DNA of 64,000 bases from Gambelia wislizenii (lineage: Eukaryota > Chordata > Lepidosauria > Squamata > Crotaphytidae): the NCBI GenBank assembly GCA_030847615.1, contig JAUMIR010000005.1:109149116-109213115 (forward strand), given 5' to 3'. This document shows positions 1 to 9,439 of the stretch, one piece after another. Under the pieces are notes generated by a model, which saw only the letters and a program-made list of their open reading frames with translations, had not been told where the DNA came from and searched no databases. How positions within the stretch are numbered: position 1 is the stretch's first letter; each line of letters starts with the position of its first letter. Position numbers and translations under genes: made by a program.

Positions 1-333
1 GTAGAGTTTAGTGGGAAGGAGGGAAGGAGGAGGAACTAGGAGGGACTAGAGGAGGGCTAGACTGCCCCCATGTGGGCTGGAGATCCCTTTGTTTCTGTCT
101 ACTGTTGCTAGGCAACCGGGGAATCTGCCTGCAGTTTTTCTTTCTATCTTTTACCCTTGTCTTCTTGGGGGGGGGAGGTAATCCCCCCCACAGAAACATA
201 CTGCCATCTGCTGGCAAAGGGAATTATTCCTTTTTCTACTCATAAAGCCAACATGGTTTTTATTTTATTTTATTAGCTTTCACATAAACAAGACAGCTAG
301 GTAGCTAGGATTCTGCATGCTTTTCCATTCTGA
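1..333. other. No gene seen; G/A-rich leader upstream of a gypsy remnant
   Basis: A purine-rich start (GGAGGGAAGGAGG-like) is followed by a TGTTGCTAGGCAACC palindrome near 103-117 and a poly-G/poly-C pair near 168-191. This may be the 5' untranslated or LTR part of the retroelement that follows. No matching LTR at the other end can be shown, so this stays open. The short minus-strand frame here looks like chance. Confidence 0.3.
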
Positions 334-1476
334 ATGCTTCTGTGGTCTGGAACAATAAAAGCATTATGTTGGAAGCTGAAGGAACCAAGGTTGCCAGTGC
401 CAATGGCAATACTGCTTATTCCCCTCTGCCAAGCCCTAGTGATATCCTCAAGGACATCCCAGATGCCTTCAGGGATACCGTGGAAAAGGGCACTACAATG
501 GCAAAAGCAAAAGTGGCAAGAAATGGAACTGCAACAGAGAGAAAAAGAGCACCAACTAAAGCTGCAACTGCAGGAAATGGAAATGAAACAGAGAGACAAA
601 GAACACCAGCTGCAATTAAAACTGAAAGATATGGAACTGAATCAAAAAAAGAGATGGAGCTCCAAATGAAAGAGAAAGAGTTTCAACTGATGCTAGCTCA
701 GCAAAATTCGACTCTAGTACCCAATCTACCACAGATTCCTCCCACGCCCAAAGCTCAACCCCACAAATACCCCATTTATGAGGACAGGAATGACTTTGAT
801 GAATTTATAATAACTTTCCAAAGGATCTGTTCTGACTATGGAGTGCACAAGGAGCAGTACCTGTGTGATTTTCGGCCTTTGCTCCCATCCATCCTGAGGT
901 CGGTGGAGGCACGTCTGTCCCCAGAAGAGAGGCACAATTTTGATATTTTCTTGAACTTGGCTAGGAGTCAACTGGGCTTAACGTCGGAAGTGGCATGACA
1001 AAACCTTGGCCCACAAGATGGATGCCTACGGACAATTCTCATGAGCATGGACACGGATCTCGCAAATGTGAGCTTTGGGTGAAAGCCACCAAGTTGGACA
1101 CATTTGAAGACCTCCTCTCCTTGATGGCAATGAAACAGTGTTTGTGGTATACACCACCTGCTATGCACAACTATGTTTTGGATAAGGACCCCAAGATACT
1201 GCTTGATGTGACTACAACTGTGCAACAGTGTATGGAAACCAAATGAAACCAAACATCACAGATGCACTCGGCAGGACCACACAAACAAAAGCCAGGGAAT
1301 CAATTCACCCACAAGCCAGGGAATCAATTTACCAACAAGGACCACCCAAATACTCAGTTCCAGAAAATGGGATCACATGGTGCTCCCAAACAACAGCAAC
1401 AGCAGCCATCCCAAACTGTTCAAAAGTAGTCTGTACAAACTACCCAAGGGCAGCTGAAGGGAAAGCTGCTCTGAAA
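334..1476 (+). pseudogene. gag pseudogene, N-terminal coiled coil plus capsid-like region
   Basis: One frame (334-669) gives a Glu/Gln/Lys-rich coiled coil (EMELQQREKEHQLKL) built of 18-residue repeats. A frameshift in the A-run near 642-650 moves the reading into the frame of 342-998, which continues with a Pro-rich linker (PNLPQIPPTP) and a capsid-like segment (FDEFIITFQRICSDYGV). The latter resembles SCAN-like gag capsids of Gmr1-type elements. A stop at 996-998 and later shifts break the rest. A Gln-rich stretch (QTTATAAIP in one frame) precedes the insertion at 1477. Gag would form the particle shell. This copy cannot make a full protein. Confidence 0.6.
517..665 (+). repeat. 54-nt tandem repeat in gag coiled coil
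   Basis: Two adjacent 18-codon units, 517-570 and 571-624, encode QEMELQQREKEHQLKLQL and a close variant. A partial, degenerate third unit follows to about 665. The repeats keep the heptad-like spacing of Met/Leu and charged residues, so the coiled coil probably grew by in-frame duplication. Confidence 0.75.
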
Positions 1477-1692
1477 CAGGTTTTACGTGGGTTTTTTTCC
1501 AGGCTGTGAGGCTATGTTCTGGAAGAATTTATTTCTGCCATTTTGCCTGTATCTCTGGCTGGCATCAGAGATGCTAGCCACAGATGTAGCCACAGGTTCA
1601 GGCAAAACATCAGAAATACTGTTCTAGAACATGGTCTCACATTTTGGAAAAAAAAACCCAGAGAAAACGTATGTGAAGCCTTCGACTTCACA
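1477..1692. mobile_element. Penelope-like foldback element, copy 1 (short form)
   Basis: The left arm (CAGGTTTTACGTGGG onward) pairs with a right arm ending GAAAACGTATG. The right arm then runs on for an unpaired tail ending TTCGACTTCACA. It is flanked by an 11-bp duplication, CTGCTCTGAAA, at 1466-1476 and 1693-1703. Removing the insert would bring the flanking gag frame straight up to the zinc knuckle, so it clearly landed in an existing gypsy copy. The other family members are at 10005-10566 and 49096-49314. Inverted terminal repeats with a short one-sided tail and target duplications of this size are known for Penelope-like elements; that class call is inferred. Confidence 0.7.
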
Positions 1693-1703
1693 CTGCTCTG
1701 AAA

Positions 1704-2069
1704 TGTTTCTCGTATGGAGAGACTGGCCATGTCAAGGCAAATTGTAAACAGAAGCCCAAGGTAATTAACATGATAGGAACATTAACTCCCACTGCTATGG
1801 AGGGTGGGAAGGAGATGCCACCCGATCCTGAGACAGTTCCGCCTCACCATTGCCATACATTGATTGTAGATGGGAAGGAAGTTGTGGCTTATAGGGACAC
1901 AGGAGCACAGCTTTCTGCAATTCATCATGCTTATATTGATCCTCAGTTTGTGGACAAACACATGATCATTTCTGTTCAATCTTTCCACTGCCCACACATC
2001 AAGCTTCCTATGGCTCACATGCCAGTGGAGTACAAGGGATGGAAAGGCCATTTGATTTTTGTAGACTGA
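1704..2069 (+). pseudogene. gag zinc knuckle and aspartic protease (pseudogene)
   Basis: At 1704-1745 lies a CX2CX4HX4C-type knuckle (CFSYGETGHVKANC). Its second Cys is now Tyr, so metal binding should be damaged. About 25 codons later a frame from 1770 to 2069 carries the protease. The sequence YRDTGAQLSA holds the catalytic Asp of the DTGA site (codon 1896-1898), preceded by a hydrophobic strand (HTLIVDGK) as in retropepsins. The frame ends early at 2067-2069. The order knuckle then protease is normal for Ty3/gypsy. Confidence 0.7.
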
Positions 2070-2390
2070 TGCAGCCTACAATGAATATAATTGCCCTGCT
2101 ATATTGGGTGAAGATCTACCATATCATGTGTAAGAATTTCTAAGGACTCAGTGGCAACACACCATGCAGATGCACAGCCAAGGTCTACTGATGATGACCG
2201 TGGATTCTGAAGAGGAGGATTTCCCTACAGATGGAGCCATGGAGTAGGATGTAGCCTTGCAGGGTGCTGCAGCCCTGGGTGTACCCAATGAAACAGAAGC
2301 TGGAGAGGCTGTTGCTGATGACAATGACCCATCTACAAGCCTGACATATCATCCATCTGAATCAAGCCTGTCCTCGATCCAGATTTAGCA
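2070..2390 (+). other. Degenerate gypsy linker between protease and integrase
   Basis: Short acidic open segments (for example DSEEEDFPTD) interrupted by stops. No reverse-transcriptase motif is visible. This is probably the spacer region of the gypsy element. Confidence 0.4.
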
Positions 2391-3600
2391 GCTCAATCTG
2401 GTGGAACACCAGGAATTTCAAAAGGAGCAGGAGGATGATCAGACTCTACAAGCTGTGTGACAGATGGTGAAGGGGGACCTGCAAACTCCTTCAGGATTCC
2501 AGCAGGCCAGATTTGTGATTGCAAATGACATGCTTTACAATGAGACTTGGCCGTATAGCCAGAAAGAAGACCGGCAACCCAAGAGACACCTGTTGGTTCC
2601 CACCAATACAGAGCCAAAGTCCTGAGTCTGGCTCACAATCATCCTAGTGGACATACTGGAGTGAATCATACCAAGGACAGAATAGGGAAGTCTTTTTATT
2701 GGGAGGGGATGGGCAAGGATTTCGCTGAGTACGTCCTATCCTGTGAGGTTTGCCAGAAGGTGGGGAACCACAGGAATCAATCTACAGCCCCTCTCCAACC
2801 ACTTCCTATCATTGAGGTCCCATTCCAGAGAGTGCCTGTGGATGTTTTGGTACTGTTCCTATGCAAAACTGCAAGGGGGAAACAATATATCCTGACTCTT
2901 GTGGTCTTTTGCACCCGGTGGCCTGAAGTTACATCGCTAGGGAGTATCTCAGCCAAAGCCATAGCTCAAGCCTTGACTGATATATTTTCAAGGGTGGGTT
3001 GGCCAAGCAAGATCCTGACTGATTCCAGGACTAATTTCCCATCACAAACCATTACACATTTACTGGTAGATCATGGAGAGTGACATCTCACATCACTCCA
3101 TTATCATCATCAGTCTAATGGCTTCATAGAATGTTTTAATGGGGCTTTATGAACTATGATGCGTAAGTTTGTTAATGACTGGGACTTGGTGCTACAGCAG
3201 TTCTTGATTGCATACTGGGCTGTACCACATCCCAGCTTAGGCTACTCGCCTTTTGAGTTAGTGTATGGCCATGAGGTGAAGGGCCATTACAGCTAGTGTA
3301 ACAGCAGTGGGAGGGAGATTTGTCTTCTCAAGAGACGGATGTGGTTGACTTCATCAACAACTTTCGGAAGATGCTCAGGGAAGCTTGGGCAGCTGCAAAT
3401 GAGAGCGTCCAACTAGCTCAACAACAGCAGAAAGCTTGGTATGTTCAGGGTGCCAGAGAATGCTTCTTCATACCAGGAGACCAAGTGTTAAATCCTCAAG
3501 ACAATCCAGTCCAACAAGATAGAGATGGCATGGGAAGGTCCAGCAACAGTCTTAGAGTGTCTTGAGATTGTGAACTACCACATCCAGTTTCCAGAATTTG
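2390..3600 (+). pseudogene. Ty3/gypsy integrase pseudogene
   Basis: An acidic N-terminal extension is followed by an HHCC zinc domain (LAHNHPSGHTG ... SCEVCQ) near 2628-2760 and the DDE core. The first Asp lies in PVDVLVLF, the second in ILTDSRTNF and the Glu in GFIECFNGAL. In-frame stops at 3081-3083 and 3148-3150 split the core, and further stops follow. The GPY/F-like tail ([19 protein letters not shown]) begins at 3525 in a shifted frame and stops abruptly where CR1 sequence starts near 3600. Integrase would insert the cDNA copy. This one is inactive. Confidence 0.75.
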
Positions 3601-4121
3601 GGACTAGTCAGACCTCACCTGGAATACTGTGTCCAGCTCTGGGCACCACAATTCCAGAAGTATATGGACAAACTGCATGGCTATCATATCCAGAGGAGGG
3701 TGACCAAAATGGTGGGACATCTGGAAGCCATGCCCTATGAGGAGTGGCTTAGAGAGCTGGGCATGTTTAGCCAGGGGAAGAGAAGGTTAAGAGGGAACAT
3801 GATAGCCATTTTAAATATTTGAAGGTATGTCAAATAGAGGATGGGGCAAGCTTGTTTTCTGTGGCTCCAGAGACTAGGACATGAAACAATGGACTCAAAC
3901 TACAGGAAAAGAGATTCCATCTAAACATTAGGAAGACGTTCCTGACAGTAAGAACTGTTTGGCACTGTCTTGGAATGTGGTAGCGTCTCCCTTAGAGGTT
4001 TTTAAGCAGAGGCTGGATGGCCATCTGTCGGGAATGCTTTGATGGTTTATTCCTGCATGGCAGGTTGTAGGACTGGATGGCCCTTGTTGTTTCTTCCATC
4101 TCTATGATTCTATGATTCTAT
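3601..4121 (+). mobile_element. CR1 LINE, 5'-truncated 3' end
   Basis: The translation contains [17 protein letters not shown] and [13 protein letters not shown], the well-known end of the CR1 reverse-transcriptase ORF. It is followed by a short 3' UTR closing in the CR1-type octamer repeat ATTCTATG (4108-4121). Stops interrupt the frame after the MAILNI-like stretch. CATCCAGTTTCCA upstream (about 3580-3592) and CATCCACTTTTCCA at 4122 could be an imperfect target duplication. Confidence 0.85.
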
Positions 4122-4215
4122 CATCCACTTTTCCACCACCTTTTCTAGGTTGGTCTTGTGAGTGTGTGTGCAACTTGCTCCCTGATCACTCTGGGATCTG
4201 AGTCTGCACTCCTCT

Positions 4216-4662
4216 TGTCAGAAGTTAGTGACTGAACTCCATTTTAAAATGGACAAACAACTGCAGAAACCATGCTGAGTCATGATGACTGACTCCATAA
4301 ACTGCCAAGTCATGCCTAGTCATGCCACAGCTACAAATGTAGGTTTACTAGAGTGCAAGCTATGTAGAAAAAAAGATCTGATGCAATGTAACCATGTGAT
4401 TAAGTAAGCCAATGCTCTACTGATGTGTATATCAGTAGACTAGACTAGAGATCATTCTCTTCCTGCAATTCTATGGTATCTGGCATAGCACTTTGATGAC
4501 TATATATTGTGAATATCTTCAACTGCTGAAGATAAAAGCACTTCCTGTTTTCTGGACATCAAAACACTCTGTGTGAGTATTCTTGGGAAAGGGTTGCTAC
4601 CAAGTCTGTTGAGACAGCTTTTGGCTTCTGCTGGGAATTGAATATCCTATCATCCCTTAACA
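4216..4662. mobile_element. Solo LTR (447 bp) with 5-bp target duplication
   Basis: The block begins TGTCAGAAG and ends CCTTAACA, so it has TG...CA ends. Flanks are CCTCT (4211-4215) and CTTCT (4663-4667), a 5-bp duplication with one mismatch. On both sides the flanking DNA matches one continuous repeat unit seen uninterrupted at about 5370-5410, which marks the insertion boundaries. A TATATATT stretch and a GATAAAAGCA near 4527-4540 could be promoter and poly(A) signals. Ty3/gypsy or ERV origin is not resolved. Confidence 0.7.
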
Positions 4663-4930
4663 CTTCTTTCTTGACCTACCTGCCTACTCTGCTTCCCTGA
4701 TTACTTCTCATCCCTGCTAATTCACTTCATCCCTGCCTGTAATAACTCACCTTCTGAATTTGGATGATTCAGATGAAGAGGAAAAATCATATTGCCAGGA
4801 ATCTGCAACTCCAGATAGAGATAATCTCACTGTGAGGAACTGGTGGTTGAGGCAGAGGGAGACCCTGCTCCCTAGCAGGAGGTGGCAGATGCTGAGGATG
4901 CTGAAGACATGCCACATTCTTTTCTGAACA
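4663..4930. repeat. Continuation of the repeat unit hosting the solo LTR
   Basis: CTTTCTTGACCTACCTGCC and CTGCTAATTCACTTCATCC here match the same strand at 5408-5475 and the opposite strand in 5580-6000. An acidic open stretch (DDSDEEEKS-like) follows near 4765-4790. No gene is supported. Confidence 0.5.
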
Positions 4931-5300
4931 ACAAAGAGGTAGACAGAGATTATGCTGATGTTGGTGGCTTTTAAATAGGAAATGCTGATTAATTAGGCAC
5001 CTGGTGTTTTAGAGACAGCTGTCCATAAATCAGCCAGCAGATCGCCAGCATCTCTGTTGCTTACAACCATCTTATTTGGGTGACTGGTTATACTCTTGGC
5101 ATTTGTGTTTTTTTGACCTTGGACTGGCTATATTTTAATGAATCCATTTACTCCTTGCTGACTTCTTGTATCTGGACTGCTGACTTGTTATAACAACTCC
5201 TGCAGAGGGTGATGATCACCCTCTTGTGTGACCCTTCATCTTGTTGGATAACCTGTGACTGACCTGGACTGAGTAAACTAGTCTACAGCTCTTGCACTCT
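4931..5300 (+). repeat. LTR-like segment
   Basis: A TTTAAATAGG (4972) TATA-like box is followed by CCTTGGACTGGC and a second half rich in CTGACTT/GACCTGGACTG motifs. The part GGATAACCTGTGACTGACCTG at about 5246-5267 recurs inverted at about 5568-5590. The arrangement suggests an old LTR or LTR pair. No coding frame was found. Confidence 0.4.
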
Positions 5301-5600
5301 TTCTTGACTTGACTGCTGTTTTTTTGTTTTGTTTTGTTTTGTTTTGTTTTGTCCCCACAACTTCCCTGAACTCTCTGGGCTCTGAGTGTGTGCTCCCCCC
5401 ACCTGTGCTTTCTTGATCTGCCTGCCTACTCTGTTTCCCCAATTCCTTCTTATCCCTGCTAATTCACTTCACCCACACCAAGGCTGCTCCTCTTTTGCTG
5501 TGACCTTCTCCACCACTCCGTCTCAGCTGCCTACCTAGTAAGAGCTGTCCAGGAGTTAATTCAGTTCAGGTCAGTCACAGGTTATCCAGGAAGATGTATT
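5225..5600. repeat. Inverted repeat spanning an LTR-like unit
   Basis: The plus-strand sequence from about 5240 to 5480 reappears as reverse complement from about 5560 onward: the GATAACCTGTGACTGACC arm, then the CTTGATCTGCCTGCC arm. A (GTTTT)n tract lies at 5320-5352. This is probably two related elements inserted head to head. Confidence 0.55.
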
Positions 5601-5604
5601 GCAT

Positions 5605-6015
5605 TAGGCAGGCAGGTCAAAAAAGAAGGGGATCGCAGAGCTCAGAGAATTCAAGGAACAAGTTGTGAAAAAAACAAACCAAGAGAGAGTGGTGAAGGCA
5701 GGGAAGACAGGAAAGGAGCAGCCTTGTGGGGATGAGGTGAATTAGCAGGGATGAGGAGGAATCAGAGAATCAGAATAACCAATCTGGTAAAGAAAGAAGG
5801 GGAGTGCAGAGCCTAGAGAGTTCAGGGAGTAAGTTGCACAAAAAACAAGCAGAGAAAGAGCAGAGGAGGAGGGGGTGGCAGGAGAGGAGCAGCCTTGGCA
5901 GAAATGAAGCAAATTAACAAGAATGAAAAGGAACCAGGGAATCAGCGTAGGCAGGCAGGTCAAGAAAGAAAGGGAGTTCAGAGTCCAGAGAGTTCAGAGA
6001 GCAAGTTGCACGTGC
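5605..6015 (-). repeat. Tandem ~175-bp repeat, two and a half units
   Basis: The string GGCAGGCAGGTCAA (about 5608 and 5953), with a variant AATCTGGTAAAGAAAG (5780), marks three unit starts. Each is followed by GGGAGTTCAGAG-like, AGAGAGTTCAG and AGCAAGTTGCAC segments. The same unit occurs on the opposite orientation at 4663-4750 and 5370-5480. The purine-rich open frames on the minus strand are by-products. Confidence 0.65.
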
Positions 6016-7270
6016 ACACACACATCCAAAAAAGAATGGCAGAGAAAGAGGCAGCAGGAGAGTAGCAGTATTGGAGTGGGGGAAGCAAATTAGAGGAGAA
6101 AATAGTCATATTTTTCACATTTAAGGTGCACAACTTTAGGACTTAGCATTCAAGCAATGTTCTACTCCCTTTTCCCCTTTACAATGTTGAACCACTGAGA
6201 TGCTTATTAAAAACAGTGCACAGTTTTAGTCAATGTAGGTGCACAATTTTGCCTTGAAGAGTTGTGATGTATTAAAACTGTGCAGCTTTTAAGGCTCCAC
6301 AGAGTTGACAAAGTTGTGTTGTTTTGCTGTGCGAAGAACAACAAAATATTTCCAGCACGTTGCAGTAACTGTCCAAGTGCTCTTTTTCTTACTGCTTATC
6401 CTGAGTTGTCAGGAACACCAAATCTCGACCATATTCAGGAAATTGTTGAATATCAATTCCATCCCAAGTATGCACACACACACATACATGCACACTTTTA
6501 TTATTATTTCTTTGGCTTCATTTCCTGCATCCCTCATATGATCAATGCCAGGATAATTCTGTGGAGGTAGGTGCATTTACGAATTTGTTTTGTACAAATG
6601 GACTATCCCTTGCCATCATACAAGCCACTGAAAGCCATTCCACAAATGGAATGTTGCAGGAATGTCTAGAGATGCAGTGTTATGACATGAGAAATGGTAA
6701 CCACATGCAGTATGTTTTTTCGCTAACCAAATAGTACAGGCTTTTTAATGGAAGTGAAACCTCAAGAGAGCCTCTTGCCTTTGCAATAACTAATAGGATT
6801 TCTGGGTCATTAAATGCATTTTTCTATTCCATTTCCCTTACATGCAAAAACATTTTAGAATTATTACAAGCAGAATTTGGGTCTCTTCAAAGGTAGACAT
6901 AAGCTATCATGTTAAGGGAAGAAGAGTAAAGATGTACATTAGGTTGTCCTGACTGTATTGTCAGTTTAGGTTTGGAAGTAGAGATGGGAAAACTCCCCAA
7001 ATTGTAAAAGGAACTGATTTGTTTTTAAATAAAGTTGGTAAATTGGTTCCTCTTCAGAATTTGAGGTTCTTAGGGAACTAATAAATACACTCTCCCTTCT
7101 GTTGAAGCCCCCAAAGAACCCCTTATTGAGTAGGAAATGGAGAATGGTGCAATCAGGGATGTTTTCCTTCCCCACTCCGTTCCTGCCTCTTTCCTCTCCT
7201 TTAACAAGCCATATATGAAATAAAAGATGAAAGGCCCTTTGGAGGTGGCAGTAGAGGATTAACTATTTAA
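6016..7270. other. No gene seen; AT-rich, short (CA)n
   Basis: Contains a short CACACACACACATACATG tract at 6474-6490 and scattered frames under 100 codons with no recognised motif. Confidence 0.5.
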
Positions 7271-7306
7271 TACAGTGGCATCAACTTCCATTTGAATATG
7301 AATAGC

Positions 7307-8125
7307 ACCTATCTGGGAAGCATCATCTCCTCAGATGCCAAGATTGACAAAGAGATTGATCACAGATTAGCAAAGGCATATAGCACATTTGGAAGACTTC
7401 ACAAAAGAGTCTGGAGTAACAAACACCTGAGGCGAAGCACAAAAATCAATGTGTATAGAGCCATTGTACTGTCTATTCTCCTTTACAGGTCTGAAACATG
7501 GGTCACCTATCGCCACCACCTGCAACTCCTCAAACACTTTCATCAGTGCTTTATACGCACAATCCTAAATATACACTGGACTGACTATGTGATGAATGTT
7601 GCTATCCTTGAGCAAGCAGGGATCACCAGCATTGAGGCCATGATATTGAGAACACAGCTGGGCTGGGCAGGGCATGTTTCTAGGATGGAGGACCATCGCC
7701 TCCCAAAAATAGTACTCTACGGTGAACTAGCCATGGGTCAGCGTAAGAGAGGTGCTCCAAAAACAAACAAACAAAACAAAACAAAAACACACAACAATAC
7801 AAGGACTCCCTGAAACAATATCTCAGGCTCGGCCAAATTGAACACCAACAATGGTCTGCCCTGGCCTCACATCAGGAGGCATGGAGCCACACTATACACA
7901 ATGCTGCAGCCTTACTTGAGAACTCATGCTGAACAAGTCTTGACGAGAAATGACAATGCAGAAAGAATCACAACCCGGCAACATCACCCATGGAGACCTT
8001 CTGCTGGGCTTTCTGCAACTGGACTTGTTTATCTCGGATTGGCCTTTTTAGTCATCAGCACAGAAAGCATGGGATGAGTCCTTCCTGAATCTTCATTTGG
8101 GAAGAAAAACCAGAGAGAGAGAGAG
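7307..8125 (+). mobile_element. 5'-truncated LINE (RT C-terminus, C2H2-finger type), copy A
   Basis: The frame to 7813 reads as the end of a non-LTR reverse transcriptase: TYLGSIISSDAKIDKEIDHR, VYRAIVLSILLYRSETW, LRTQLGWAGHVSRMEDHRL. An AAACA-rich expansion at 7758-7790 and a frameshift break it. The downstream part holds remnants of a C-terminal Cys2His2 finger region and ends in (GA)n at about 8110-8125. A 35-bp direct repeat with two mismatches (7272-7306 and 8126-8160) flanks it as a target duplication, so the first codons of the open frame (MNMNS) come from target DNA. Clade is not assigned. Two shorter copies lie at 56310-56725 and 57500-57912. Confidence 0.8.
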
Positions 8126-8160
8126 ACAGTGGCATTAACTTCCATTTGAATATAAATAGC

Positions 8161-8490
8161 CCAATACTGTCAGTATTCATTCTCTACCTTAGTAGCATAC
8201 CTGCAAAGTTTTCAGTGCTCACCTAAATATTTAATGTATGAATGCAACCATTGAGAATTTGCCCCAAAGATATTTGAGTTGCCATGTAAAATTTTACTAA
8301 ACCTTTTTGAGATTGTCCTTCCCCCTCCCCCACCACTCTGTTTAGAATTATTTGAATAAGCCAACTCTCCTATGCTCATGAGGTTGCTGTGGGCCCCAAT
8401 GGCTGTTGGAAATACAGTGGAACCCAGAGGCTGTTTGAAACATTTTTAAAGCAAAATTGAGCCCCTTCAGCATATCTATGATTTCTTCAT
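8161..8490. other. No gene seen
   Basis: Unremarkable AT-rich sequence between a LINE and a SINE-like repeat. Confidence 0.4.
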
Positions 8491-8499
8491 CCAATACAA

Positions 8500-8604
8500 A
8501 GGTATAGCCACGTTAGTTTGGAATATCACTAAGCAAGGGGATCTTGTCGCATCTTTGAGACTAATTGAGAGAAAGAAGTTGTAGCATAAGTTTTCCTAGA
8601 CTTA
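8500..8604 (+). repeat. SINE-like interspersed repeat, left arm
   Basis: GGTATAGCCACGTTAGTTTG, GATCTTGTCGCATCTTTGAG and AGCATAAGTTTTCCTAGACTT follow the pattern of a reptile-wide repeat (GTGTTAGTCTG ... GCACCTTTGAGACTAAC ... AGCATAAGCTTTCGTAGAC). A reverse-oriented copy lies at about 9064-9170. Confidence 0.55.
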
Positions 8605-9045
8605 GGGCTTTATCAGATGATCCCCTGAAAATGTTCTTTTGCTAGCATAAAAATATCCATTCAAAAATATTCCTTTTTTGAAATCCCATGTAAAAGTCAC
8701 ACCAAGCATATATACACACTAAAAAACCTCCAAGTAACCCTGGGGAGTGTCATAAAAAGTTCATCACTTACCTAGATGTCTCAATCTCACCCAGAAGTGT
8801 TCTGCCCAGTCAGGCCATTGACTCTGTCTGCATTGACAAAAGTTAAATGGTCTGAGGCTTTGCACACCGGCAATGCCAGCAAAAAAGCAGCAGGGGGATC
8901 TATTGACGGCTTAAGACATCAATTAAAAAGTACAGGATTTTGACTATACATAAATGCAAAAGGGTGATGTCATCTGATCTGCGCACCTTTTTGCGTTTAT
9001 GTGGCATCATTATGATGCCATATTTAGTGCATCTGACAAAGTCCC
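8605..9045. mobile_element. Non-autonomous DNA transposon (TIR GGGCTTTATCAGATG), copy 1
   Basis: The left end GGGCTTTATCAGATG matches the reverse complement of the right end CATCTGACAAAGTCCC. Internal CCGGCAATGCCAGCAAAAAA, GGTGATGTCATCTGATC and CATTATGATGCC segments recur in the copies at 24257-24816 and 40737-41250. The TIR type resembles PIF/Harbinger MITEs. A clean target duplication is not visible here. Confidence 0.6.
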
Positions 9046-9063
9046 AAGTCCAGTTCCATTGAC

Positions 9064-9175
9064 ATTTACCGTATACAGTTCAAAAAGAGTAAGGAGACCA
9101 AGTCTATGAGAGCTTATGCTACAACATGTTTCTCTGTTAGTCTCAAAGACATTAAAAGATGTCCTTGCTTATTTA
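9064..9175 (-). repeat. SINE-like interspersed repeat, inverted partner
   Basis: AGCTTATGCTACAACATG and GTTAGTCTCAAAGACATT are the reverse complement of the repeat at 8500-8604. Together the two flank the MITE. Confidence 0.5.
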
Positions 9176-9439
9176 CCCAGTGTGGGACTATTTTCTTTCT
9201 GCTGTTTTATTTTCTTTCCTGTTTCATTAGACACAAAGAGAGGGAGGGAGGGAGGAATACCCTCAGAATATGCACATGCTGCTTCAAAGGAAATGTAACC
9301 CATTCCATATTTCCTAGCACGTACCCAAGAGTTTCCAACTTCCTGGGACATAGTTTCAGTTTACTGGCCTCCAGTCAGTTTTGCATGGCCATTTCTGACT
9401 GAGATGTTGCAGAGAATCAGAACTCGGGTATCATTACTA

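Larger units (their letters stand above)
334..3600 (+). mobile_element. Decayed Ty3/gypsy (Gmr1-like) LTR retrotransposon: gag, protease, integrase
   Basis: The order of recognisable parts is a coiled-coil gag, a CCHC zinc knuckle, an aspartic protease with a DTGA site, an HHCC zinc-binding domain, an integrase core and a GPY/F-like tail. No reverse transcriptase or RNase H is seen between protease and integrase, where only about 0.3-0.6 kb separates them. In the Gmr1 branch of Ty3/gypsy elements integrase precedes reverse transcriptase, and this copy fits that order with the RT half lost. Stops and frameshifts break every part. A Penelope-like element sits inside gag (1477-1692), and a CR1 3' end begins where the integrase tail stops. 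Family placement rests on gene order and general resemblance and was not searched. Confidence 0.75.

Noticed and set aside
5605..6015. CRISPR-like array
   Set aside because: Units of about 175 bp with no short identical repeats and unique spacers; this is a diverged eukaryotic tandem repeat.
7292..7813. 173-codon frame as a host gene
   Set aside because: It is the end of a LINE reverse transcriptase; its first five codons belong to the target duplication.
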